DNA of 64,000 nt from [Actinomadura] parvosata subsp. kistnae (GTDB taxonomy: Bacteria > Actinomycetota > Actinomycetes > Streptosporangiales > Streptosporangiaceae): NCBI RefSeq assembly GCF_900323885.1, contig NZ_OOHJ01000001.1, positions 1 through 64,000 on the forward strand, in the 5' to 3' direction. This document shows, piece after piece, positions 33,751 to 41,436 of the stretch. Every line of letters starts with the position of its first letter. Within the stretch, counting starts at the first letter, position 1. Under the pieces are notes generated by a model. The model saw only the letters and a list, made by a program, of their open reading frames with translations. It was not told where the DNA came from and did not search any database. Position numbers and translations under genes: made by a program.

Positions 33751-34883
33751 TCAGGGGGCGTAGTGGGCGGCGCGCAGCAGCAGGTCGCACAGGGCGTCGG
33801 CGGCGTCGAGGCGGCCCAGCTTGGCCGCCGCCTGCCCCATCGCCTGCCGCAGCCCCGGGTCGGCCAGCAGCGGCATCAGCTCGGCCAGCAGCATCTCGGC
33901 CGTGGGGTTCGGCTCCAGCAGCGCCCGCGCGGCGCCCGCCGAGGCGAGGTAGCCGGCGTTCTTGCGCTGCTCGTCGCCGCCGGTCGGGATGAGCGGGATC
34001 AGCACCGACGGCTTGCCGATGGCGGTCAGCTCCGACACGGTGCCGGCGCCGCTGCGCGAGATCACCACGTCGGCGGCGGCGAACAGGTCGGCCAGCTCCC
34101 CGCCCACGTACGGCACCGGGTGGTAGCGGTCGGCCAGCTCCGGCGGCAGCGTCACGGCCCGCATCTGGTCGATCCAGGCGGGCCCGCACTGGTGCACGAT
34201 CTGCGCGTGCGGCAGCAGCCGGGCAGCACCTCGGCGATCAGCGTGTTGATCTGCTTGCTGCCCTGCGCGCCGCCGGTCACGTAGATCAGCGGCACCTCGA
34301 ACGTCAGCCCGAACAGGTCGTAGGCCGCCGCCCGGTTGCCCTGCAGCAGCTCGGGCCTGATCGGGTTGCCCGTCACCACGGCCTTGGCGCGGGCGGAGGC
34401 CGGGAGGTACTGCAGGGACGACTCGTGCGACAGCGCGATCGTGGTCGCCAGCCTGGCCAGGATGCGGTTGGCCAGCCCCACGACGGTCGTCTGCTCGTGC
34501 ATCACCAGCGGCCGACGGATGATCTTGGCGGCCACGCCGATCGGCACCGCCACGTAACCCCCGGTCGACAGCACCACGTCGGGCAGGTAGCGGGCCGCGT
34601 GCCCGATCGCCTGCAGCACCCCGACCGGGATGCGGAACACGTCGGCGATGTTGGTGCCCAGCTCCTTGAGATTGGGACGGCGGCGCAGCTTGCCCGTGGT
34701 GATCGCCTTGAACGGGATGCCGTGCTCGGCCGTGATCCGCGCCTCCAGGCCATTGGCCGTGCCCACCCACAGCACGTCGTGCGGCACCTGACGTCGCTGG
34801 ACGGCCGACAGGGTCGTCAGAGCCGGATAGGTGTGACCACCGGTGCCGCCGCCGGTGATCAACAGTCGCAGGGTTCGTGACAT
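33751..34883 (-). CDS. murG: UDP-GlcNAc:undecaprenyl-pyrophosphoryl-MurNAc-pentapeptide transferase-like protein (MurG-type, one apparent frame break)
   Basis: About 377 aa if one base is restored near 34218-34224. ATG 34883 begins LRLLITGGGTGGHTYPALTT, the donor/acceptor G-loop of MurG, with YLPDVVLSTGGYVAVPIGVA (second Gly loop) and VMHEQTTVVGLANRIL. In the second frame the UDP-GlcNAc site follows: DVVISRSGAGTVSELTAIGK and LIPLIPTGGDEQRKNAGYL. MurG adds GlcNAc to lipid I at the inner membrane. It is outside a division/cell-wall cluster, so it is probably an extra paralogue, as found in many actinomycetes. Five bp separate it from FGE upstream. Confidence 0.85.
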
Positions 34884-34887
34884 GCGA

Positions 34888-35823
34888 TCAGACTAGGGCC
34901 GCACAGCGGAACCCGGTGTGCCCGGTCGAGGAGTCGGGTGTGTTGGCGGTGCGCGCCGCCACCCGGTAGCGGTTGCAGTAGGAGTCGTGGCACATGTACG
35001 ACCCGCCGCGGATCACCTTGGCCGTGCCCTCATCGGGGCCGGCCGGGTTGTCGGCGAACGGCTCCCACTCCACGCCCCACCAGTCGGCGGTCCACTCCCA
35101 CACGTTGCCGGAGACGTTGTAGAGGCCGTACCCGTTCGGCTGGAACGACTTGACCGGCATCGTCCCCTTGCTCGGCGCCGTCGGGAAGTGACCCTGCCAG
35201 ATGTTGCACCGCTGCCGCCCCTTGGGCGCCAGCTCGTCGCCCCACGGGTAGCGCTTGCGCTCCAGCCCGCCCCTGGCCGCCATCTCCCACTCCGCCTCGG
35301 TGGGCAGCCGCTTGCCCGCCCATTCCGCGTACGCGGTGGCGTCGTGCCACGACACGTGCACGACCGGATGGTTCTGGCGGTCGCCGATCGTCGAGCCGGG
35401 GCCCTCAGGGGTGCGCCACGTGGCGCCCTCCACGCCCGCCCACCAGGGCGCGCCCGGCACCGTGGCCTCCATCACCCCGGCGGTGGCGAACTGGCGGAAC
35501 ACGAACGACCAGCCGATCCGCTCGGCCTCGGTGACGTAGCCGGTCTCCTTGACGAACGTGGCGAACTGCGCGTTCGTCACGCAGGTGGGATCGATCCAGA
35601 ACGGGTCGACGCGCACCTCGCGCACCGGCCCCTCGCCGTCCTCGGGGCGCCCGTCGGGGTCGTCGCCGCCCATGAGGAACGTGCCGCCGGGGATGCGCAC
35701 CATCCCGCGCGGCGGCCCGCCCGGCGCGGCCCGCCGCACAGTTGTGATCCCCGTACTCATGACGGCGGCGTGCCCGGCCGGCTCGGCGGCGGTGTCGCGG
35801 CTCGGGCCACAACAAGCGCTCAA
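34888..35823 (-). CDS. Formylglycine-generating enzyme (copper-type sulfatase-maturing oxidase)
   Basis: 311 aa from TTG 35823, proposed because GGGGGG precedes it and it retains an N-terminal SACCGPSRD segment seen in actinobacterial FGEs; ATG 35760 (290 aa) is the conventional alternative. It converts the Cys of CxPxR sulfatase motifs to formylglycine using O2 and Cu(I). The core motif MVRIPGGTFLMGGDDPDG, the copper-binding Cys278 and Cys283 in GGSYMCHDSYCNRYRVAAR and the final NTPDSSTGHTGFRCA match authentic FGE rather than other sulfatase-modifying-factor-fold enzymes. No sulfatase gene is in the window, so the substrate is encoded elsewhere. Confidence 0.92.
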   Translation of the reverse strand: MSACCGPSRDTAAEPAGHAAVMSTGITTVRRAAPGGPPRGMVRIPGGTFLMGGDDPDGRPEDGEGPVREVRVDPFWIDPTCVTNAQFATFVKETGYVTEAERIGWSFVFRQFATAGVMEATVPGAPWWAGVEGATWRTPEGPGSTIGDRQNHPVVHVSWHDATAYAEWAGKRLPTEAEWEMAARGGLERKRYPWGDELAPKGRQRCNIWQGHFPTAPSKGTMPVKSFQPNGYGLYNVSGNVWEWTADWWGVEWEPFADNPAGPDEGTAKVIRGGSYMCHDSYCNRYRVAARTANTPDSSTGHTGFRCAALV

Positions 35824-35871
35824 CAGTCCCCCCAAAGTGTCACGACACCAAGGAAGGGTAGTCCCTGAAAC

Positions 35872-36078
35872 ATGCCCACGATCACGCGGCCGGCCCGGGT
35901 CACCCCCGCCGGGGCGCTGGCCGTGGCCATGTCCGCGCCGGGCCCGCTGCGGCACGGGGCGTCGTGCGCCCTCCTGCGTGAGCACTCAGTCACCCCGCAC
36001 CTCACGTTGGAGGCCGCCATGTCCGCCGCGCTCGACCCCTGTCACCTCGGTTTCACCGTAAAAGCCGCAGACCGGTAG
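35872..36078 (+). CDS. Possible small protein (68 aa)
   Basis: ATG 35872 to the stop at 36078, ending 9 bp before ppx. The product (MPTITRPARVTPAGALAVAM, later CALLREHSVTPHLTLEAAMS) has no recognisable family, and the GGAAGGG ribosome-site candidate is about 13 nt away. It may instead be untranslated leader; the 264 bp between the FGE and ppx starts hold nothing else that I can identify. Confidence 0.25.
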   Translation: MPTITRPARVTPAGALAVAMSAPGPLRHGASCALLREHSVTPHLTLEAAMSAALDPCHLGFTVKAADR

Positions 36079-36087
36079 CTTTCTGTC

Positions 36088-37050
36088 ATGCGACTCGGCG
36101 TGCTGGACATCGGCTCGAACACCGTCCATTTACTGGTCGTCGACGCCCACCGCGGCGCCCGGCCCATGCCTGCCTACTCCCACAAGGTCGACCTGCGCCT
36201 CACTGAGCACCTCGGCAAGGACCAGAAGCTCGGCAAGGAGGGCATCGAGCGGCTCGGCAGCTTCGTCGAGGAGGCCGTCCACCTCGCCGAGGACAAGGGG
36301 GTGGAGGACCTGCTGGCCTTCGCCACCTCCGCCGTCCGCGAGGCCGCCAACGGCGAGCAGGTCCTCGCCGAGATCGACAAGCGCTGCGGCGTGCACATCG
36401 CGGTCCTGTCCGGGCGCGACGAGGCCAGGCTGACGTTCCTGGCCGTGCGCCGGTGGTTCGGCTGGTCGTCGGGGCGGCTGCTGGCCTTCGACATCGGCGG
36501 CGGCTCGCTGGAGATCGCCGCGGGCGTGGACGAGGAGCCCGACGTGGCCGTCTCCCTGCCGCTGGGCGCCGGGCGGCTGACGCGCGACTGGCTCACCGGC
36601 GACCCGCCGTCCGCGGAGGAGGTCCGCAAGCTGCGCAAGCACGTACGCGCCGAGATCGCCCGCACGGTCGGCGACGTCGCCAGGTACGGCGAGCCCGACC
36701 GGGCCGTGGCCACGTCGAAGACGTTCAAGCAGCTCGCCAGGATCGCCGGGGCGGCGCCCTCCAGCGAGGGCCCCTACGTCTCGCGCTCGCTGTCGCGCCA
36801 GGACATGGCCGACTGGGCCGCCAAGCTCACCGGCATGAGGTCGGCCGAGCGGGCCCAGCTGTCCGGCGTGTCCGAGGGGCGGGCGGCGCAGCTCGCGGCG
36901 GGGGCGCTGGTCGCCGACGCGGCGATGGACCTGTTCGAGGTGGACCGGCTGGAGGTGTGCCCGTGGGCGCTGCGCGAGGGCGTCATACTGCGCCGGCTCG
37001 ACCTGCTGCCGGGCCGGCTCGACCAGCTCAACGGCGGCCCAGACCAATAG
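36088..37050 (+). CDS. ppx: Ppx/GppA phosphatase family protein
   Basis: 320 aa. Acetate/sugar kinase-Hsp70 actin fold: phosphate-1 loop [31 protein letters not shown], and phosphate-2 loop [16 protein letters not shown] with the catalytic-region Glu in [10 protein letters not shown]. It hydrolyses polyphosphate or pppGpp; the short form without a C-terminal HD domain is the usual actinobacterial Ppx2-like length. Start at ATG 36088, upstream of which lies a 264-bp region shared with FGE. Confidence 0.93.
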   Translation: MRLGVLDIGSNTVHLLVVDAHRGARPMPAYSHKVDLRLTEHLGKDQKLGKEGIERLGSFVEEAVHLAEDKGVEDLLAFATSAVREAANGEQVLAEIDKRCGVHIAVLSGRDEARLTFLAVRRWFGWSSGRLLAFDIGGGSLEIAAGVDEEPDVAVSLPLGAGRLTRDWLTGDPPSAEEVRKLRKHVRAEIARTVGDVARYGEPDRAVATSKTFKQLARIAGAAPSSEGPYVSRSLSRQDMADWAAKLTGMRSAERAQLSGVSEGRAAQLAAGALVADAAMDLFEVDRLEVCPWALREGVILRRLDLLPGRLDQLNGGPDQ

Positions 37051-37118
37051 GTCGAAGTAAGGTCGATCTATCCCCAATTTTTGGCATGAAGCGCTGGTAG
37101 GCGGGCATTTTCCGCCGA

Positions 37119-37478
37119 ATGATGACAGTGCTCGGCACGATCGGCTCCCTGGCCGTCGTCCTCATCCTCGTCGTCCTTGCGGTGCTGCTCATCTCGGCCG
37201 TCGCGATGCTCACGTTCCTGGCGATGGTCGCCTCGCTGACCCGCTGGGAGCGGGTCTGGAGGCGGCTGCTGCACCGGGCGCCCCGGCTGGAGCTGAAGCT
37301 CAGCGGGGAGACGGTGCCGGAGCGGCGGCGGGCGCGGCTGCGCGGTGGCACGCCCCGGCTGCGCCGCCGTTTCCCGCTCGGCGCCGCCGCGCGCGGCGGG
37401 GAGCCGAGGCGGGGGAGCGGCGCCTTCCACGGCCCGCGCCTGCACCGGCGCCCCGTGGAACGCCACACCGGGGTGTGA
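37119..37478 (+). CDS. Small single-pass membrane protein with basic tail
   Basis: 119 aa from ATG 37119 (a second ATG follows directly at 37122). Residues about 6-38 form one long hydrophobic segment (LAVVLILVVLAVLLISAVAM, continuing LTFLAM), followed by a very Arg-rich cytoplasmic tail. No family is recognised; composition of the tail suggests a weakly constrained or nucleic-acid-facing region. The ribosome site is poor. Its final codons and stop (CACACCGGGGTGTGA) are tandemly repeated downstream. Confidence 0.6.
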   Translation: MMTVLGTIGSLAVVLILVVLAVLLISAVAMLTFLAMVASLTRWERVWRRLLHRAPRLELKLSGETVPERRRARLRGGTPRLRRRFPLGAAARGGEPRRGSGAFHGPRLHRRPVERHTGV

Positions 37479-37539
37479 CCGCATAAAACCGGGGTGTGAC
37501 CGCATAAAAACGGCCGCACCGGGGTGCGGCCGCATGAAA
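37467..37539 (+). repeat. 21-bp tandem copies of a gene end with stop codon
   Basis: ACCGGGGTGTGACCGCATAA plus A occurs at 37467-37487 (including the real TGA at 37476-37478) and again at 37488-37508; a third diverged copy, ACCGGGGTGCGGCCGCATGA, lies at 37518-37539. The repeats lead straight into the terminator hairpin. Confidence 0.88.
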
Positions 37540-37540
37540 C

Positions 37541-37574
37541 GGCCGCACCGGGACCCGTGGGTCCCGGTGCGGCC
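37541..37574. terminator. 15-bp stem hairpin terminator between convergent genes
   Basis: GGCCGCACCGGGACC (37541-37555) and GGTCCCGGTGCGGCC (37560-37574) are perfect complements around a 4-nt loop. It lies between the small membrane protein gene and the convergent anti-sigma gene and is very stable. Its left arm resembles the preceding repeats, so the hairpin may have arisen from them. Confidence 0.75.
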
Positions 37575-37610
37575 AGGAGATGTGGCGGGAGCTCCGCCAA
37601 GGGGCCTGCC

Positions 37611-38030
37611 TCAGGTGGCCATGAGATGCTGCCCGGCCGCGCCCGGCGCGTAGCGCAGGCGTTTCTCCAGGCAGACCACCGCCCCGTGCTCCTGCCGGTT
37701 GGTGAAGCGGATGTCGTCGGCGAGTGCCCGCATGATCTGCAGCCCGCGCCCGGACTCGGCGCCCGGCTCGGGCTCCGCCACCGCGCGCGGGTCGAACCCG
37801 TCACCGTTGTCGACCACCTTGATCACGCAGAGGTGATCGTGGACGGACGCGCTGACCGTGTAGTCGTCGCTCGGCGACGCGTGCTTGATCACATTGGAGC
37901 ACGCCTCGGTCAGCATGAGCTCGATGTCATCTCGGACCTGCGGCTCGACGCCGAGCGACCGCAGCGTGCCGTCCAGCATCTGCCTGATCAGCGGGACGCT
38001 CGCCGCATCCCTGGGCAGTCGGAGTGCCAT
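37611..38030 (-). CDS. RsbW/SpoIIAB-type anti-sigma factor serine kinase (HATPase)
   Basis: 139 aa from ATG 38030, with GGAGG 6 nt upstream. A single GHKL ATPase fold: N-box IELMLTEACSNVIKHASPSD, G1 box VIKVVDNGDGFDP and G2 box ESGRGLQIMRALADDIRF. In partner-switching systems such kinases hold a sigma factor and phosphorylate an anti-anti-sigma protein. No sigma factor or STAS-domain gene is adjacent, so its partners are unknown, a frequent situation in actinomycetes. Confidence 0.9.
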   Translation of the reverse strand: MALRLPRDAASVPLIRQMLDGTLRSLGVEPQVRDDIELMLTEACSNVIKHASPSDDYTVSASVHDHLCVIKVVDNGDGFDPRAVAEPEPGAESGRGLQIMRALADDIRFTNRQEHGAVVCLEKRLRYAPGAAGQHLMAT

Positions 38031-38133
38031 CGTAGCCTCCACTGCGCCTCCTCCCGTCTGGATGCGTGCGAGCCTTCTGCCCTCGAATTCGTGTCCCAAT
38101 CGTCGAATTCGGACGGGACGCGGCCGAAAACTC

Positions 38134-38679
38134 TCATCGCTCCAGCAAGCGGTAGGCGACCTCCAGGGACGCCTTGTGGATCTCCTCCTCCGACAGCTCA
38201 CCCTCCTTCATCAGCCACTTGCCGGCGTGCAGCGCGAAGAGCGCGAGGGAGTGGCTGATGCGCTCGGCGGGCGGGGCGCCGGGCTCGCTGATCTCCGAGG
38301 TGAGCTGCATCATGCGCTCGCGGATCTTGATCAGCGTGGGGTGGTCGCGCAGCGCCGTCTGGTTGCGCTCCAGGAACCGGGCGATGCCGAGGTGCCGGGT
38401 CGCGCGGATGTTGTCGGCGTAGCGCTCGACCAGTTCGCGGCGCGTCTCGGGCGACCTGGGCCGGCTCCTGACCCACTCCAGCAGCTCGTCCAGCTCGGTC
38501 AGGCGCTGCTCGACCAGGCTCGCCACGATGTCGTCCTTGGTCTTGAAGTGGTAGTAAAGAGCGGCCTTCGTCACGCCGAGCTCCTCGGCGATCTCCCGCA
38601 GGGAGGTCGCCTCGTAGCCCTGCTCGGTGAACAGCCTCAGCGCGATCTCCTGGATTCGGGTTCGCGTGTCTTCCCGCAC
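38134..38679 (-). CDS. TetR-family repressor
   Basis: 181 aa from GTG 38679 (AAGG 7 nt upstream). N-terminal HTH: EIALRLFTEQGYEATSLREI followed by AEELGVTKAALYYHFKTKDD, the usual recognition helix pattern. The remaining 130 residues form the helical ligand-binding and dimerisation region. It is divergent from a DHA2 efflux pump across a 76-bp region containing two palindromes over the pump promoter, so it very probably represses the pump and itself until bound by a toxic ligand. Confidence 0.95.
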   Translation of the reverse strand: MREDTRTRIQEIALRLFTEQGYEATSLREIAEELGVTKAALYYHFKTKDDIVASLVEQRLTELDELLEWVRSRPRSPETRRELVERYADNIRATRHLGIARFLERNQTALRDHPTLIKIRERMMQLTSEISEPGAPPAERISHSLALFALHAGKWLMKEGELSEEEIHKASLEVAYRLLER

Positions 38680-38692
38680 TTCGCACCTTTTC

Positions 38693-38752
38693 TACTTGAC
38701 GGCCGGCAAGTAAGTATCTACCTTATCTTACGCTTGCCGGACGGCAAGTAAG
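38693..38752. promoter_or_regulatory. Paired TetR operators between repressor and efflux pump
   Basis: Operator 1 (38693-38712) is TACTTGACGGCCGGCAAGTA, a 20-bp palindrome with one mismatched pair. Operator 2 has core CTTGCCGGACGGCAAG (38733-38748) and TTAC/GTAAG flanks reaching 38727-38752. Both share the half-site GGCAAGTA. The centres are about 38 bp apart, between three and four helical turns. Confidence 0.8.
38696..38724 (+). promoter_or_regulatory. Promoter of the MFS efflux gene
   Basis: TTGACG (38696-38701) and TACCTT (38719-38724) are spaced by exactly 17 bp, a good vegetative promoter. Operator 1 overlaps the -35 and spacer, and operator 2 covers the start region, so binding of the repressor would block the polymerase. 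Confidence 0.65.
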
Positions 38753-38755
38753 CAA

Positions 38756-40366
38756 ATGTTCAACAATCTATGGGGGGCAAGGGTGGCGGAGGCTGTCGGA
38801 CGCCGCCGTGAGGTCATGGTCGTGCTGCCCGGCCTGATGCTCGCGATGGTCCTGGCCATGCTGGACAACATGATCGTGGGCACGGCCATGCCGCGCATCG
38901 TGGGAGAGTTAGGAGGGCTGACCTACCTGTCGTGGGTCGTGACGGCGTACGTGCTGGGCACCACCGTCTCCACCCCGATCTGGGGCAAGATCGGCGACCT
39001 CTACGGGCGCAAGACCATCTTCATCGTCTCGATCGTCATCTTCATGGCCGGCTCCGCGCTGTGCGGCATGGCCGGCTCGGCGATGTTCGGCGGCCCCGAC
39101 GGGGGCATGGCCGAGCTGATCGCCTTCCGCGCGGTGCAGGGCCTGGGCGCCGGCGGGCTCATGGTCAACGTCATGGCCATCATCGGCGACCTCGTGCCGC
39201 CCCGCGAGCGCGGCCAGTACCAGGGCATCACCGCCGGCGTCATGTCCCTGGCCATGATCGCCGGGCCGCTGGTCGGCGGCTTCATCACCGACCACCTCGA
39301 CTGGCGCTGGGCCTTCTACGTGAACCTGCCGGTCGGCGCGGTCGCGCTGGTGCTCATCGTGACGCAGCTCCACCTGCCGCCGGTCGACCGGGGGAACGTG
39401 CGCATCGACTGGGCGGGCGCGTTCCTGCTGTCGGTCAGCATCACCGCGATGGTGCTCATCACGACCTGGGGCGGCAACGACTACGCCTGGGGCTCGTGGC
39501 AGATCCTCGGCCTGGCCGCGCTGGCGGCGGTGACCCTGGCGGCGTTCGTCGTGGCCGAGCGGCGCACCGCCGAGCCGATCATGCCGCTGCAGCTGTTCCG
39601 CAACCGCAACTTCACGCTGATCTCGGTCATCGGCTTCCTGCTCGGCTTCGCCATGTTCGGCGCGATCAACTTCCTGCCGCTGTTCCAGCAGCTCGTGCAG
39701 GGCGCCACCGCCACCAACTCCGGCCTGCTGATGCTGCCCATGATGGGCGCCGCCATGGTCGTGTCCATCTTCGTGGGCCGCGCCATCACCAGCACCGGCA
39801 AGTACAAGATCTACCCGGTGATCGGCGGCGTCGGCATGGTCGCCGGCATGTGGCTGCTGTCCACCATGCACGTGGGCACGCCCTCCTGGGAGACCGGCCT
39901 CTACATCGCCGTGCTCGGCCTCGGCATGGGCTTCCTCATGCAGACCACGATGCTCATCGCCCAGAACAGCGTCGAGCAGAAGGACCTGGGCGTCGCCAGC
40001 AGCGCCAGCACGTTCTTCCGCTCGATCGGCGGCTCGTTCGGCGTCTCCCTGTTCGGCGCGATCTTCAACAACCACCTGCTGTCGGAGCTGACCGCCCGCT
40101 TCGGGGCGCGCGCCGCCGACGGCCTGGCCAGGAACGGCGCCAGGATGGACCCCGCGGCCGTCGCCCAGCTGCCCGCCCAGGCCCGCACCGGGTTGCTGGA
40201 GTCGCTGGCGGTCTCCATCTCCGGCGTGTTCTGGTGGGCGATCGCCTTCGCGATCGTCGTGCCGGTGCTGGCGGCGTTCGTCAAGGAGATCCCGCTGCGC
40301 GGCGCCGGACCGGCCGGGCAGGCGGGGGCGGCGGGGGACAAGGCCGTCACGCCGGCCGCCGGCTGA
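38756..40366 (+). CDS. MFS transporter, DHA2 (EmrB/QacA) drug efflux family
   Basis: 536 aa, 14 predicted membrane helices. Family motifs: LDNMIVGTAMPRIVGEL in TM1 (motif D1-like), the motif A loop GKIGDLYGRKTIFI and the motif C region in TM5 (GVMSLAMIAGPLVGGFITDH). It exports toxic compounds by proton antiport and is controlled by the divergent TetR repressor. ATG 38756 lacks a Shine-Dalgarno sequence; GTG 38783, preceded by GGGGGGCAAGG, is an alternative start that removes 9 residues. The C-terminal codons DKAVTPAAG and stop are repeated downstream. Confidence 0.93.
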   Translation: MFNNLWGARVAEAVGRRREVMVVLPGLMLAMVLAMLDNMIVGTAMPRIVGELGGLTYLSWVVTAYVLGTTVSTPIWGKIGDLYGRKTIFIVSIVIFMAGSALCGMAGSAMFGGPDGGMAELIAFRAVQGLGAGGLMVNVMAIIGDLVPPRERGQYQGITAGVMSLAMIAGPLVGGFITDHLDWRWAFYVNLPVGAVALVLIVTQLHLPPVDRGNVRIDWAGAFLLSVSITAMVLITTWGGNDYAWGSWQILGLAALAAVTLAAFVVAERRTAEPIMPLQLFRNRNFTLISVIGFLLGFAMFGAINFLPLFQQLVQGATATNSGLLMLPMMGAAMVVSIFVGRAITSTGKYKIYPVIGGVGMVAGMWLLSTMHVGTPSWETGLYIAVLGLGMGFLMQTTMLIAQNSVEQKDLGVASSASTFFRSIGGSFGVSLFGAIFNNHLLSELTARFGARAADGLARNGARMDPAAVAQLPAQARTGLLESLAVSISGVFWWAIAFAIVVPVLAAFVKEIPLRGAGPAGQAGAAGDKAVTPAAG

Positions 40367-40443
40367 AAGCGGGGGACAAGGCCGTCACGCCGGCCGCCGG
40401 CTGAAAGCGGGGGAGAGGGCCGTCACCCCGGCCGCCGGCGGAA
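40333..40443 (+). repeat. 38-bp tandem triplication of the efflux gene end
   Basis: Unit 1 (40333-40370) contains the last codons and TGA (40364-40366); unit 2 (40371-40408) is identical; unit 3 (40409-40443) is diverged. Thirty-eight is not a multiple of three, but since the first stop is used the protein is unaffected. Confidence 0.92.
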
Positions 40444-40487
40444 AAAGGGGAGGCGCCGGACCGGACGCCTCCACCACAATCCTGGTC

Positions 40488-41420
40488 ATGCACACCATCC
40501 GCCGGCCGCGCGTGGACGACGCCGCGGCCATCCACGAGCTCGTCGCGGCGTCCGACACGGCCGTCATCGGCGCCCCCGACTCCACGCTGGAGGACATCGC
40601 CGACGAGCTCGTGGAGCCGGGCTTCGACCGCGACAGAGACGGCTGGCTCGCCCACGACGCCGACGGCCGGCTCGACGGCTGGGCCTGGGCCTGCCGCAAC
40701 GGCGACAGCGACCTCGTGGACGTGGAGGTCGTCGTCCGCCCCGGCGTGAGCGGCCTGGCCGGCGAGCTGTGGCCCGCCGTCCTCGCCCGCGCCGCCGAGC
40801 TGGGCAAGGAACGCGGCCACGACGCCGTCACGCTGCACACCGGCGTCTACCGTACGGACGAGGCCAAGCGGGCACGGGTCGAGGCCCTGGGCTTCGCGCC
40901 CGGCACGAGCTTCCACCGCATGCGCATCGACCACGACGGCCCGGTGGAGGCGCCCGAGCCGCCCGCCGGCGTCACCCTGCACTCGGGGGAGAGCGAGGAG
41001 GTGCGGCGGGAGGCGCACCGCGTGCACCAGGAGGGGTTCGCCGAGCACTTCGGGTTCGTCCAGGTCACCTACGAGCAGTGGTACGAGCGCAGGCAGGCGG
41101 CCAGCACGACCGACTGGAGCCAGCTCACCCTGGCCCGCCTCGACGGGGAGCCCGCCGCCGTGATCATCGGCACCGACCAGTTCCTGTCGGACGAGGGCTG
41201 CGGCTACGTGGCCACGCTGGCCGTGCTGCCCGCCTGCCGGGGGCGCGGGCTCGGGCGGTTCCTGCTGCGGCACGCGTTCGCCGCCGACGCCGCGCGCGGG
41301 CGCAAGGGCACGATCCTGCACGTCGACTCCAACAACACCACGCCGGCGCTGGGGCTGTACGAGTCGGCGGGGATGCGCCAGGTCATGGCCATCGACGTCT
41401 GGCAGCGCCGCCTCCCCTAA
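40488..41420 (+). CDS. Double GNAT acetyltransferase (MshD-like)
   Basis: 310 aa. Two GNAT folds: a degenerate N-terminal one (HTIRRPRVDDAAAIHELVAA, DVEVVVRPGVSGLAGEL) and a C-terminal one with an intact acetyl-CoA loop, LAVLPACRGRGLGRFLLRHA, followed by HVDSNNTTPALGLYESAGM. The duplicated architecture resembles mycothiol synthase MshD, but similarity cannot be established as orthology here. The substrate is unknown. It is convergent with the helicase of the four-gene cassette. Confidence 0.85.
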   Translation: MHTIRRPRVDDAAAIHELVAASDTAVIGAPDSTLEDIADELVEPGFDRDRDGWLAHDADGRLDGWAWACRNGDSDLVDVEVVVRPGVSGLAGELWPAVLARAAELGKERGHDAVTLHTGVYRTDEAKRARVEALGFAPGTSFHRMRIDHDGPVEAPEPPAGVTLHSGESEEVRREAHRVHQEGFAEHFGFVQVTYEQWYERRQAASTTDWSQLTLARLDGEPAAVIIGTDQFLSDEGCGYVATLAVLPACRGRGLGRFLLRHAFAADAARGRKGTILHVDSNNTTPALGLYESAGMRQVMAIDVWQRRLP

Positions 41421-41436
41421 GCGGAGCCGTTGGAGA

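Noticed and set aside
33751..34883. The housekeeping murG of the division/cell-wall cluster
   Set aside because: No mur, fts or ddl genes are adjacent; it sits between FGE and an unrelated gene set, so it is more likely a paralogue.
38083..38111. Two TCGAATTCG copies as a promoter or operator for the anti-sigma gene
   Set aside because: Short palindromes 20 bp apart, without matching -35/-10 elements; too little to support a regulatory site.
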